15,535 bases of DNA from Planctomycetota bacterium (GTDB lineage: Bacteria > Planctomycetota > UBA1135 > GCA-002686595). The notes under the pieces are model-generated. The model made no database searches. It saw nothing but the letters and a program-made list of their open reading frames with translations, and was not told the origin of the DNA. The translations under genes and the position numbers were made by a program. The DNA is taken from contig JAJDES010000052.1 in NCBI GenBank assembly GCA_029259675.1, forward strand, positions 1 to 15,535, given 5' to 3'. This document shows, piece by piece, positions 1 through 6,184 of this stretch; the first letter of the stretch is position 1, and the number at the start of each line of letters is the position of its first letter.

Positions 1-930
1 GCCAGTCGCCTGCGCCCGGGAGATCACGTGGTCGCCGGCAACGATCTCTATGGCGGCACGTATCGGATCTTCATGCAAATCTTCGCGCCCATGGGCGTCG
101 AGTTCAGCTTTGTGAACGCCAGCGAAGACGGTGCGATCGAAGCTGCCCTGCGCACGTCAACGAAGTTGCTCTACCTCGAAACGCCGACCAATCCGCTGCT
201 CGGTTTGTGCGACATTGAGGCGCTTTGCAAGCTCGCCAAGGCGCGCGGGATCCTGACCGCAGTGGACAACACCTTTGCCACGCCCTACCTGCAACGGCCG
301 CTCGAGTTCGGTGCGGACTTGGTGATTCACTCCATGACCAAATACCTGGGCGGTCATTCGGATGTGGTCGGCGGATGCCTGTGCGGCAACGACGACAAAT
401 TGCGCGAGGAGCTGGCCTTTGTTCAGAATGCCGTGGGAGCTCAATTGGGCCCGATGGATGCATTCCTCGTGATGCGCGGCACCAAAACCTTGGCCGTGCG
501 CATGGATCGTCACTGCGAGAATGCGGTCGCCATCGCCAAGCACCTGGAAAAGAGTGATTTGGTCGAGCGCGTGATTTACCCCGGATTGGAGAGTCACCCG
601 CAGCATCAATTGGCCAAGCGCCAAATGAGTGCCTTCGGCGGGATGGTCTCCTTCGAATTGACGGGCGGAGTTGAAGCCGGCAAGGCCTTCTCCTGTGCGA
701 CCGAGATCTTCACCTTGGCCGAATCCCTGGGCGGCGTGGAATCCCTGGTGGAAGTGCCCCCGTTGATGACCCACGCCAGCATCCCGGCCGCCGAACGTCA
801 TGCCGCCGGATTGCAAGACGGTCTGGTGCGCCTGTCCGTCGGCATCGAGCATGTGGATGACTTGATCGCCGATATCGATCGAGGCCTGGCAGCTGCCAAG
901 CCGCTTTGCAACGCACATCAAAAGGTTTAG
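1..930 (+). CDS. Cystathionine gamma-synthase/lyase family PLP enzyme (5' partial)
   Basis: This is a PLP-dependent trans-sulfuration enzyme of the Cys/Met metabolism family, cytosolic and acting in methionine/cysteine metabolism. The reading frame is open from base 1, so the N-terminus lies outside the window. The visible 309 residues cover most of a protein of about 380-400 residues. Family landmarks are DLYGGTYR, ETPTNPL, VDNTFATPYLQ, the PLP-binding SMTKYLGGHSD with its Schiff-base lysine at bases 340-342, and the C-terminal HASIPAAER...GLVRLSVGIE block. These separate the family well from other aminotransferase folds. They do not tell metB (cystathionine gamma-synthase) from metC/mccB-type lyases or an O-acetylhomoserine sulfhydrylase, so no symbol is given. 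The gene ends with TAG, nine bases before a strong hairpin. The HU gene converges on it from the right. Confidence 0.93.
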   Translation, partial: ASRLRPGDHVVAGNDLYGGTYRIFMQIFAPMGVEFSFVNASEDGAIEAALRTSTKLLYLETPTNPLLGLCDIEALCKLAKARGILTAVDNTFATPYLQRPLEFGADLVIHSMTKYLGGHSDVVGGCLCGNDDKLREELAFVQNAVGAQLGPMDAFLVMRGTKTLAVRMDRHCENAVAIAKHLEKSDLVERVIYPGLESHPQHQLAKRQMSAFGGMVSFELTGGVEAGKAFSCATEIFTLAESLGGVESLVEVPPLMTHASIPAAERHAAGLQDGLVRLSVGIEHVDDLIADIDRGLAAAKPLCNAHQKV

Positions 931-938
931 AGCAAGCC

Positions 939-978
939 AATCTGCGCTTTGGAACGCCTCGGTTCCCGAGCGCAGATT
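939..978 (+). repeat. Long near-perfect hairpin just after the trans-sulfuration gene
   Basis: AATCTGCGCT (939-948) pairs perfectly with AGCGCAGATT (969-978). Inside it, GGAAC (951-955) pairs with GTTCC (962-966) across a 6-nt loop, with a 2x2 internal loop (TT/CG) between the stems. It starts nine bases after the stop codon. No T-run follows, so it is more likely a transcript-end stabiliser or a weak terminator than a classical intrinsic terminator. Confidence 0.6.
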
Positions 979-1001
979 CGCTCTAGCGCCGGGCAGGCAT
1001 T

Positions 1002-1024
1002 CGCTCGTCCGCGAGCGCAGTTTT
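1002..1024 (+). terminator. Candidate intrinsic terminator of the trans-sulfuration gene
   Basis: The stem CGCTCG/CGAGCG (1002-1007, 1012-1017) has a TCCG tetraloop and is followed by CAG and four Ts (1021-1024). It lies 72 bases after the stop codon of the upstream plus-strand gene. The stem is short and the T-run modest, so efficiency is uncertain. Confidence 0.5.
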
Positions 1025-1094
1025 CGCAAGCCACGGATTCGGCCACGCTTTGCGGAGCCGGGGCCGATGCTGTCTCGGCACCCACAGTCCGATT

Positions 1095-1159
1095 GACCGG
1101 GCTTTTTGACCGGGCCTTTTGACCGGGTTCATGGACCGGGTTCATGGACCGGGCCCATC
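1095..1159. repeat. Five tandem copies of a 13-bp repeat
   Basis: Five contiguous 13-bp units begin at 1095, 1108, 1121, 1134 and 1147, each starting with GACCGGG. Units 3 and 4 are identical (GACCGGGTTCATG). Units 1 and 2 end in T-runs (GACCGGGCTTTTT, GACCGGGCCTTTT) and unit 5 is GACCGGGCCCATC. The 13-bp period is not a multiple of three, and the array lies between convergent genes, so it is unlikely to be coding. Confidence 0.85.
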
Positions 1160-1243
1160 CGCCGATCGCAGTCAAGTCCTCGAATGGTTTGCCAGGTGTT
1201 GCTGCGCTACGGACCCGTTCGGTGTCCGCTGCCGGCCCGCCCA

Positions 1244-1291
1244 AGTTGCTACCTGGGCGCTTGCCTTAACGGCAACTGACAGGTTGCAAGC
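1244..1291. repeat. Interleaved inverted repeats (possible pseudoknot)
   Basis: AGTTGC (1244-1249) is complementary to GCAACT (1272-1277), and GCTTGC (1259-1264) to GCAAGC (1286-1291). The two pairs interleave as in an H-type pseudoknot. ACCTG (1251-1255) and CAGGT (1280-1284) offer a further pairing that could form alongside or instead. No function is known. Short complements arise by chance in GC-rich DNA. Confidence 0.35.
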
Positions 1292-1311
1292 TCACGCGCG
1301 GGGACCCATGC

Positions 1312-1360
1312 AAAACCCTTTCGACTGCGGCCTCGCAAACCGACGAGTGGGCCCCGAAAG
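1312..1360 (-). terminator. Candidate terminator of the HU/IHF-family gene
   Basis: Read on the minus strand, CTTTCG (1360-1355) pairs with CGAAAG (1323-1318), enclosing a smaller CTCG/CGAG stem. GG and four Ts (1315-1312) follow. It begins six bases after the HU stop codon, the expected place for its terminator. The long interior of the hairpin lowers confidence. Confidence 0.45.
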
Positions 1361-1366
1361 AGAAAA

Positions 1367-1762
1367 TCAGAACGGAGAGTTGGAAGCGGGCGGCGGCGGC
1401 GGCGGCGGTGCGGCCGGCGGCACATCGTCCTGGCTCTCTTCTTCCTCGGCGTGGTTCCAATACTCTTCGCAAACGCGCTCGCGCATCATGCGCCCGACCT
1501 TGAACTTGACCACGCGCTTTGCGGGCACTTCAACTTTTTCGAGTGTGCGCGGATTTTGAGCCAGGCGCGCGGCGCGGTCCTTGACCTCAAACACGCCGAA
1601 TTCGCGAAACTCCAGGCGATTGCCGAGGGTCAGCTCATGAATGATCTCATCCAGAAAGCTCTGGATGATCTCCTTGACGACAACCTTGGTCTGACCGCTT
1701 TGCTCAGCGATGCGGTTGACGAGCTCCTTCTTGGTCGTCGTTTGGGGATCCAAGCCTGACAT
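1367..1762 (-). CDS. HU/IHF-family DNA-binding protein with proline-rich tail
   Basis: This is a small nucleoid-associated protein of the HU/IHF family, expected to bind and bend DNA as a dimer. From the ATG at 1762 it has 131 residues. The core from about residue 11 (KKELVNRIAEQSGQ) to residue 99 covers the helical dimerisation part, the saddle strands (LEFREFGVFEVKDRAAR) and the DNA-intercalating arm with the conserved proline in QNPRT. The family is usually about 90-100 residues. Here an acidic stretch (AEEEESQDD) and seven consecutive prolines are added, the latter encoded by a (CGG)6 run at 1391-1408 on the plus strand. The frame stays open to 1972, but the upstream part looks non-coding. 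An ATG at 1804 is the main alternative start. AGGAG lies 13 bases before the chosen ATG, a rather long spacing. The gene appears to have its own promoter near 2100. Confidence 0.9.
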   Translation of the reverse strand: MSGLDPQTTTKKELVNRIAEQSGQTKVVVKEIIQSFLDEIIHELTLGNRLEFREFGVFEVKDRAARLAQNPRTLEKVEVPAKRVVKFKVGRMMRERVCEEYWNHAEEEESQDDVPPAAPPPPPPPASNSPF

Positions 1763-2290
1763 CGTCTGATTCCGTCTCCTGGTTCGCTGGTCTGTGGTTT
1801 CCATGCCCGGATCCGAGTCATCGGGGCTCCGGGCACCACCTTCGGGCAGTCGCTGCAGCCGGCCGTCCCAGCCGTTGCCGGCCCGAAAGGCTCCCCCCCA
1901 ATTCAGGGACGTTTCCCAGAACTGATCTCCCTCCGGATCTGCCGCCCAAACCCGCGCCGCCGAAGGTTTCAATCGCCCCGCGGAGGAGGCTCAAAACTCG
2001 GCGAAGAGGCCGTCTGGTGGTGGGCTCCAAAAGGAGCGCTGCGCGGCAAGTCCGCGAGGCGAGGGAACGCCTCTTTTTGAAGGACGAAAAGCGAGTATTC
2101 GACGGCATTATCTCCGTGTCAAGCAAGACTTTGCGTCCGCTGGGCCTCCTGCGAACGGGCTTTCAAAAAGGCCCCTTCAGGCGGCTTTCAACGGGCGCAG
2201 CCGGGCCCCCGTCGGCGCCTTCGTTCAGCCCGCTTTCCCCGCACTGCAGGCCGGTGTTCCATCCTCGGCCGGCCGGCCGCGGGCTCGGAT
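1763..2290 (-). other. 528-bp gap: long structured leader of the HU gene
   Basis: No gene is apparent between dtd and the HU gene. The part from about 2087 down to 1763 would be the HU 5' leader if the promoter at 2094-2122 is used. In minus-strand order it contains AAGAGGC (2075-2069) pairing with GCCTCTT (2010-2004), which encloses CGCGG/CCGCG (2056-2042) and GCTCC/GGAGC with a TTTT loop (2037-2024). Together these resemble a three-way junction. Nearer the gene, a hairpin at 1890-1839 is formed by CCTTTCGGGC and GCCCGAAGG. The part from 2123 to 2290 contains the 14-nt palindrome CGGCCGGCCGGCCG (2266-2279), just after the dtd stop codon. Confidence 0.5.
2094..2122 (-). promoter_or_regulatory. 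Sigma70-type promoter for the HU gene
   Basis: On the minus strand a perfect -35 box TTGACA (2122-2117) is followed by a 17-bp spacer and a -10 box AATACT (2099-2094), which matches TATAAT at four of six positions. Transcription would start near 2087 and run toward the HU gene, giving a leader of about 325 nt. It is the best promoter match I found in the window. Confidence 0.65.
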
Positions 2291-2749
2291 TCAGCCCGTT
2301 TGCTCGGACGGGCTTTGTTCCAGGGCAAAGGTCACGGGACCGTCGTTGACCAATTCCACTTCCATTTTGGCCCCGAAGCGCCCCATCTCGACCTCGAGTC
2401 CCAGGCAGCGCAGTTGCTCCAGGAAGTACTCGTACAGGGCCTCGGCCGGACCGGGATCCTCAGCGCGGTCGAAGGACGGCCGACGCCCGCGACGCCCATC
2501 CGCCGCCAAAGTGAACTGGCTGACCACCAACATCGGCAGACCCAGGTCCAGAGCGGACAAATTCATGCGTCCCCGATCGTCGCCGAAAAATCGAAAGCGG
2601 GCGATGCGCGCCGCAAGTTGCTCAGCCTCGCGCTTGCCGTCGCCGCGCATGACTCCGAGCAGCACCAGGGCGCCTGCATCAATGCGACCCACAACTTCGC
2701 CATCTGTGCGCACCGACGCCCGCGCGACCCGTTGAACAACGGCCTTCAC
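2291..2749 (-). CDS. dtd: D-aminoacyl-tRNA deacylase
   Basis: This cytosolic proofreading enzyme hydrolyses D-amino acids from mischarged tRNAs. At 152 residues it has the usual Dtd length. The N-terminus MKAVVQRVARASV is the canonical Dtd start, which fixes initiation at a GTG codon (2749-2747). The catalytic SQFTLAAD motif lies at about residues 77-84 and the cross-subunit Gly-cisPro motif sits in NDGPVTF near the C-terminus; both are intact. The start codon overlaps the stop of the preceding small ORF in a GTGA arrangement, which suggests translational coupling within the trpS-side minus-strand gene series. A 14-nt GC palindrome follows 12 bases after the stop, but without a T-run. Confidence 0.96.
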   Translation of the reverse strand: MKAVVQRVARASVRTDGEVVGRIDAGALVLLGVMRGDGKREAEQLAARIARFRFFGDDRGRMNLSALDLGLPMLVVSQFTLAADGRRGRRPSFDRAEDPGPAEALYEYFLEQLRCLGLEVEMGRFGAKMEVELVNDGPVTFALEQSPSEQTG

Positions 2750-2892
2750 GATTGCAAATCGGTGACCATGAACTTCGCGAATCGTTCAGCGGTACGCATG
2801 GCCGCGGCTCCGTGCACAGCTTCAACGGCTGAAAACGGGCCACGCTCGATGCCGCGCATCAACATGGAGCCCGTGGGAGGTGAGGGCCTCAT
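2746..2892 (-). CDS. Small 48-residue hypothetical protein coupled to both neighbours
   Basis: This ORF is easily missed because a longer frame that includes it starts inside the TPR gene. From ATG 2892 it encodes 48 residues. Its start overlaps the stop of the TPR lipoprotein gene as ATGA (2892-2889), and its stop overlaps the dtd start as GTGA (2749-2746). Two 4-nt overlaps in succession are typical of genuinely translated, coupled genes. The protein begins with a proline-containing segment (MRPSPPTGS). It continues as a probable amphipathic helix (AVEAVHGAAAMRTAERFAKFMVTDLQS) with no signal peptide. I do not recognise a family. The alternative is that it is only a translational bridge that lets ribosomes reach dtd, or the remnant of a longer gene. 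Confidence 0.55.
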   Translation of the reverse strand: MRPSPPTGSMLMRGIERGPFSAVEAVHGAAAMRTAERFAKFMVTDLQS

Positions 2893-4091
2893 GTCGATTC
2901 GACCGTGCCCGCTTGAGCGCTTTGGCCATAGCCCCGGGAGCTCAACTCCGAGAGTCGAGCCTGGGCGTATACCCAAAAGAGCAACACTTGAAAGCTGGCC
3001 GGTTCCGGTCGCTGGTTGCCGGCAAAACCCGTGCTTTGGTTTTGGCTGGCCGCGCGGCAAAGCTCGAGCACTTGCCCCCACACGCGATAGGCATCCTCAG
3101 GCTTATCCAGCCAGTAGTCGTAAACCATGGCCTGCTGAACGTGCGGCAACGGATTGCTGGGATCCGCTTCGGCCGCCTCGCGAGCAGCGCGCAGGGCACC
3201 CTTCGGATCCCGATCGGAAATTCGCGCGGCTGCAACAACCAAATCGATGCGCTGAGCAGCTGCCGCGTGACGCTCCAACAATTGATCTGCAAGGTCTTCC
3301 ACGCGATCGGTGTCATCCGTCAGCGCGTAGAGCGAAAGCAAGTCCAACTCGGCCCCCTGACGCAGCTTGGGATCCACCAAGGGATCCTGCTCTGCATCTT
3401 CCAGCCAAGACTCGAGCTTCTTGATTGCCAAGTCCAATTTGGACCCGCGGCTGAGGAAGGCGGCCTCCAATCGCCGACTGGGAAGGTGCCCGGGATCCTG
3501 CCTGAGGGCCAAATCGAGTGCTTCGCGGGCAGAGCGAAAATCGCCGGCTTGGGCCAAGACGTGAGCGCGCCCGTAATGGGCCCAATTGCACGTTGAATCG
3601 ATATCGAGCGCGCGATCCAAGAGCGCCAAGGCCGCCGGGCCGTCGCCCTCCAAGCGCGCGGCGAGCACCAGCGCCACCGGCGTGGGATTTTTCTCTGCTC
3701 GAGTTCGATAAAGCCGGCGCAAGCGTTCGGCGGGACCCTGCTGTTCGGTGCCGGGTTGGACGGGCTCCTCCTCCATGCCGCTGATGCGATCGCCCGCCGC
3801 CAGCATCTCCAGCTCCAATTCCTGCAGCGCGATGGCAACGGGCAAATTGAGCGGTGCCACATCCGTGAGAAATCTCAAGACCGCGCGCGCTCGGTGACGG
3901 GAGCCGTTTTCGCGATCGCGCCTGGCTTCGGCAACGCGCTCTCGCTCGGCCGCACCCAATTGATCGTAGGGGCCCGCCGTCGAACGCTTGGAAGCCGTTG
4001 CGAACAAGTTGCAACTACTGGTGCTGACGACAACCGCCAACAACAGAACGAGCGGCAGGAGTCGCGACTTCAAAGTCGTCCCGGCTTCCAT
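2889..4091 (-). CDS. TPR-repeat lipoprotein
   Basis: This is a 400-residue predicted periplasm-facing lipoprotein. From ATG 4091 the N-terminus has a basic n-region (LKSR), a hydrophobic core (LLPLVLLLAVVV) and a cysteine at residue 27 in STSSC, a loose lipobox. The mature part is helical. TPR-like pairs are seen at about residues 138-204, for example ALALLDRALDIDSTCNWAHYGRA and SAREALDLALRQDPGHLPS. More degenerate repeats follow, including GALRAAREAAEADPSNPLPHVQQA. TPR domains mediate protein-protein contacts; the partner is unknown. An ATG at 4118, only eight bases after the upstream stop, is an alternative start but would give an unusually long n-region. Neither start has a clear Shine-Dalgarno site. 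The 3' end overlaps the next small ORF by 4 nt. Confidence 0.82.
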   Translation of the reverse strand: MEAGTTLKSRLLPLVLLLAVVVSTSSCNLFATASKRSTAGPYDQLGAAERERVAEARRDRENGSRHRARAVLRFLTDVAPLNLPVAIALQELELEMLAAGDRISGMEEEPVQPGTEQQGPAERLRRLYRTRAEKNPTPVALVLAARLEGDGPAALALLDRALDIDSTCNWAHYGRAHVLAQAGDFRSAREALDLALRQDPGHLPSRRLEAAFLSRGSKLDLAIKKLESWLEDAEQDPLVDPKLRQGAELDLLSLYALTDDTDRVEDLADQLLERHAAAAQRIDLVVAAARISDRDPKGALRAAREAAEADPSNPLPHVQQAMVYDYWLDKPEDAYRVWGQVLELCRAASQNQSTGFAGNQRPEPASFQVLLFWVYAQARLSELSSRGYGQSAQAGTVEST

Positions 4092-4126
4092 TCGATCTAC
4101 ACTACGTTCAATTCCCATGGACGCGA

Positions 4127-4618
4127 TTAAGGCGGCCCGACCCCGAAGTTGAACTCCAGGTTTTCGCCGCGTCGCGACTCCTGTCCCTCGCACTGCCAAA
4201 AGACATCGCCGCTGGCGCGAATGCGAATGTTGGATGCTCCAAAGCGCTCGAGCACGCGCAACTCTTCAAAGGCGACCAACTCCCATTGATCGATTTGCGC
4301 ATGCAACTCCGTCCAGCCCTCACCCTTGCTGCGAAGGGTGCGCAGGAAGCCCTGGGGCACCGTTTTTTCGGAGTAAACGGAAGTGCTGTCATCCTGGCGA
4401 ATGGCCAAGTGCTCGGCGAGTCCGCGCGGACCCTCGATCCAAATCGTTGCCGCAGTCAAGCCCGCGGGCTTGAGGAACTCAGCTGTCCAAGGTGCGGCGA
4501 TGGGTCCGGAGATGCCGTTCGCCCGGGCCCCATCTTCCGCGCCGCTCGAGCGGCAAGCAGCCAAATGAATGCATCCCAGGAGCAACAGCAACTTCCAAAG
4601 CGGTAGGTCTTTCATCAT
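4127..4618 (-). CDS. Small predicted lipoprotein of unknown function
   Basis: This is a 163-residue protein with a textbook lipoprotein signal: MMKD, a leucine-rich core, and the lipobox LAAC with cysteine at residue 22. The mature region (about 140 residues) has mixed alpha/beta character, with WTAEFLKPAGLTAATIWIEGP near the start and RIRASGDVFWQCEGQESRR near the end. I do not recognise a family. It is the first gene after the 173-bp gap downstream of trpS. It is followed by the TPR lipoprotein gene 8 or 35 bases on, depending on that gene's start, so the two are probably co-transcribed and may act together in the envelope. The start is ATG 4618 or the adjacent ATG 4615. No clear Shine-Dalgarno site is visible. 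Confidence 0.78.
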   Translation of the reverse strand: MMKDLPLWKLLLLLGCIHLAACRSSGAEDGARANGISGPIAAPWTAEFLKPAGLTAATIWIEGPRGLAEHLAIRQDDSTSVYSEKTVPQGFLRTLRSKGEGWTELHAQIDQWELVAFEELRVLERFGASNIRIRASGDVFWQCEGQESRRGENLEFNFGVGPP

Positions 4619-4791
4619 GGAAAAGGCTGCGCGCGGAGCGCGTCGTCAATCAAAGCGATGCACGGCGTTCGTACGGCCGAGGATCCCGTTAGGTCCATCC
4701 CGCGGGCCAGGCGCCCATGCTTGTTCCTAGATATGTCGGCCCATGCGAGCATTCTCTTAGGCTCGAATCAATTCAAAGCTGCTCGGGGCCC

Positions 4792-5775
4792 CTAGCGCAG
4801 CCCGCAGGCCGCCAGGGCCCGGTCCCGTGTGCGGCAGGCCCGTTCTCGCGCGCGCTCGCTTCCGCGCGCCAGGATTCGATCCACTTCGGCCGGATCCGCC
4901 AAGAGTTCCTCGCGCTTCGCGCGGGCGGGAGCAAAGAATTCCTCGATGGCCGCGATCAGTCGCTGCTTGAGGTGCCCGTAGCCGGGAGCGCCCTCGCCGC
5001 CCGCTCGCACGCGTGAACTCCAAGATTCGATTTCCTCGCTATCGAGAAAGAGTCGCAGGAAGTCGAACAACAGCAATTGCGAAGGATCCTTGGGCTCTTC
5101 GGGAGCGCGACTGTCGGTGGCGATGCGACCAATGGCCTTTTTGAGCGGCTTGCCCGAAGCAAAAATCCAAAGATCGTTGCCGTAGGTCTTGCTCATCTTT
5201 TCGCCGTCCAAGCCGGGAACCTTGGCGTGCTTGTCCAATTTGGGCAGCACCAGCTCGGGGCGCACAAATACGTCGCCGTAGGCCGCATTGAAGTGGCCGG
5301 CCATGTCCTGGGCCATTTCGACGTGCTGAACTTGATCCTTGCCGACCGGAACTTGGGTGGAGTCGTAGGCCAGAATGTCGGCTGCCATCAGAATCGGGTA
5401 GGCGAACAAACCCACGGAGGGCTTCACACCGTGGGCCACCTTGTCTTTGTACGAGTGGGCTCGCTCCAACAGCCCCATACCCGTCACCGTCGCCAGCAGC
5501 CAAGTCAGCTCACAGACTTCGGGCACGTCACTTTGGCGAAACAGCACCGCCCGCTCGGGGTCCAAACCCAGGGCCAGGTAGGTGATGGCCGTTTCGCGCA
5601 CGCGTTCTCGCAATTGAACCGGATCGCGACTGGTCGTCAGCGCGTGATAGTCGGCAATAAAGTAAAAAGCCTCTGCTCGATCATCCTGCAAGCGAATGTG
5701 TTGGCGAATGGCACCGAAGTAGTTGCCAAGGTGTGGGGTGCCACTGGGCTGGATGCCGGACAATATGGTGGTCAT
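4792..5775 (-). CDS. trpS: Tryptophanyl-tRNA synthetase
   Basis: This class Ic aminoacyl-tRNA synthetase charges tRNA-Trp in the cytosol. Its 327 residues match the usual bacterial length. The HIGH-type motif is TPHLGN at residues 13-18. The TrpS signature MAADILAYDST...VPVGKDQ.QH occupies about residues 130-151. The KMSKS loop is KMSKT at 193-197. The N-terminus MTTILSGIQPSGTPHLGN is canonical and fixes the ATG at 5775. The C-terminus is unusually arginine/alanine-rich (RARERACRTRDRALAACGLR). The gene runs divergently from the Mla operon across a ~400-bp gap, and no T-box or tryptophan leader peptide was seen upstream. Confidence 0.97.
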   Translation of the reverse strand: MTTILSGIQPSGTPHLGNYFGAIRQHIRLQDDRAEAFYFIADYHALTTSRDPVQLRERVRETAITYLALGLDPERAVLFRQSDVPEVCELTWLLATVTGMGLLERAHSYKDKVAHGVKPSVGLFAYPILMAADILAYDSTQVPVGKDQVQHVEMAQDMAGHFNAAYGDVFVRPELVLPKLDKHAKVPGLDGEKMSKTYGNDLWIFASGKPLKKAIGRIATDSRAPEEPKDPSQLLLFDFLRLFLDSEEIESWSSRVRAGGEGAPGYGHLKQRLIAAIEEFFAPARAKREELLADPAEVDRILARGSERARERACRTRDRALAACGLR

Positions 5776-6184
5776 TGCAAAAACAGCTAATGCTCGGGCT
5801 GTAATTCTCAGACAGGAGTCAGGGACAAGCGTTCGCTTCGTCGCGCGGCGGGATCCGCTCGCTCAGTTTCATCAAATGCCGCGTCCGGTAACAGGATCGG
5901 CAACAAAACATCGCCGCGACTTGCCCATGCCGATCCGCTTTGTAGATCATCAGCCTTTCCCACCGCAGCGTGTCCAATCCAGGACGATGGCGATGCGCGG
6001 CAAGCTAACAGGCCCCCTGGGAGGGAACAAGCGCAGACGAGACGTCCCCTGTGTGCTTGCTCCGCTTGCCGCGAACCCCTAAACCATTCCAGTGCTCGCC
6101 CCCTCGCCCAATGCCCGTGCCCTCCAATCGGCCAAGGCCCATGTGGTCTCCGATCCCTTGCCTCCCGAGCGGAGCGCACCGGGA
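5776..6184. other. ~400-bp divergent intergenic region between trpS and the Mla operon
   Basis: No convincing gene is seen. The region should hold the promoters of both divergent units, but only weak candidates are visible: TTGCCC (5921) with TAGATC (5943) on the plus strand, and TTGTCC with AATTAC on the minus strand just upstream of trpS. A perfect 9-bp inverted repeat is listed separately. If the repeat-lipoprotein gene starts at GTG 6092, the gap is 316 bp. Confidence 0.6.
5894..5936. repeat. Perfect 9-bp inverted repeat between divergent genes
   Basis: GGATCGGCA (5894-5902) and TGCCGATCC (5928-5936) are perfect reverse complements separated by 25 bases. The element sits between trpS (-) and the Mla operon (+) and overlaps the weak plus-strand promoter candidate. 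It could be an operator for a dimeric regulator or a hairpin in a transcript leader. Confidence 0.45.

Larger units (their letters stand above)
931..1366. other. 436-bp convergent intergenic region rich in repeats and hairpins
   Basis: No convincing gene lies between the metabolic enzyme (+) and the HU/IHF gene (-). ORFs here lack recognisable families and mostly read out of shadow frames. The region holds, in order, a 15-bp-stem hairpin, a terminator-like hairpin, five 13-bp tandem repeats, a set of interleaved inverted repeats near 1244-1291, and a probable terminator for the minus-strand HU gene. Each is listed separately. Confidence 0.7.

Noticed and set aside
157..1029. 290-codon open frame on the minus strand
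   Set aside because: It is antisense to the PLP enzyme, which carries all the family motifs. No family is recognisable in the antisense translation.
2004..2075. tRNA-like element: a 7-bp closing stem about 72 nt long
   Set aside because: No T-arm (GGTTCGA-type), no plausible anticodon arm and no D-loop consensus are present on either strand. The stem fits better as part of a leader structure.
2300..3424. 374-codon open frame on the plus strand
   Set aside because: It is antisense to dtd, the small ORF and the TPR gene. Its composition (R, P, S-rich) and lack of motifs indicate a shadow frame.
5776..5960. T-box or tryptophan leader peptide upstream of trpS
   Set aside because: No T-box consensus and no short ORF with tandem Trp codons could be found on the minus strand.
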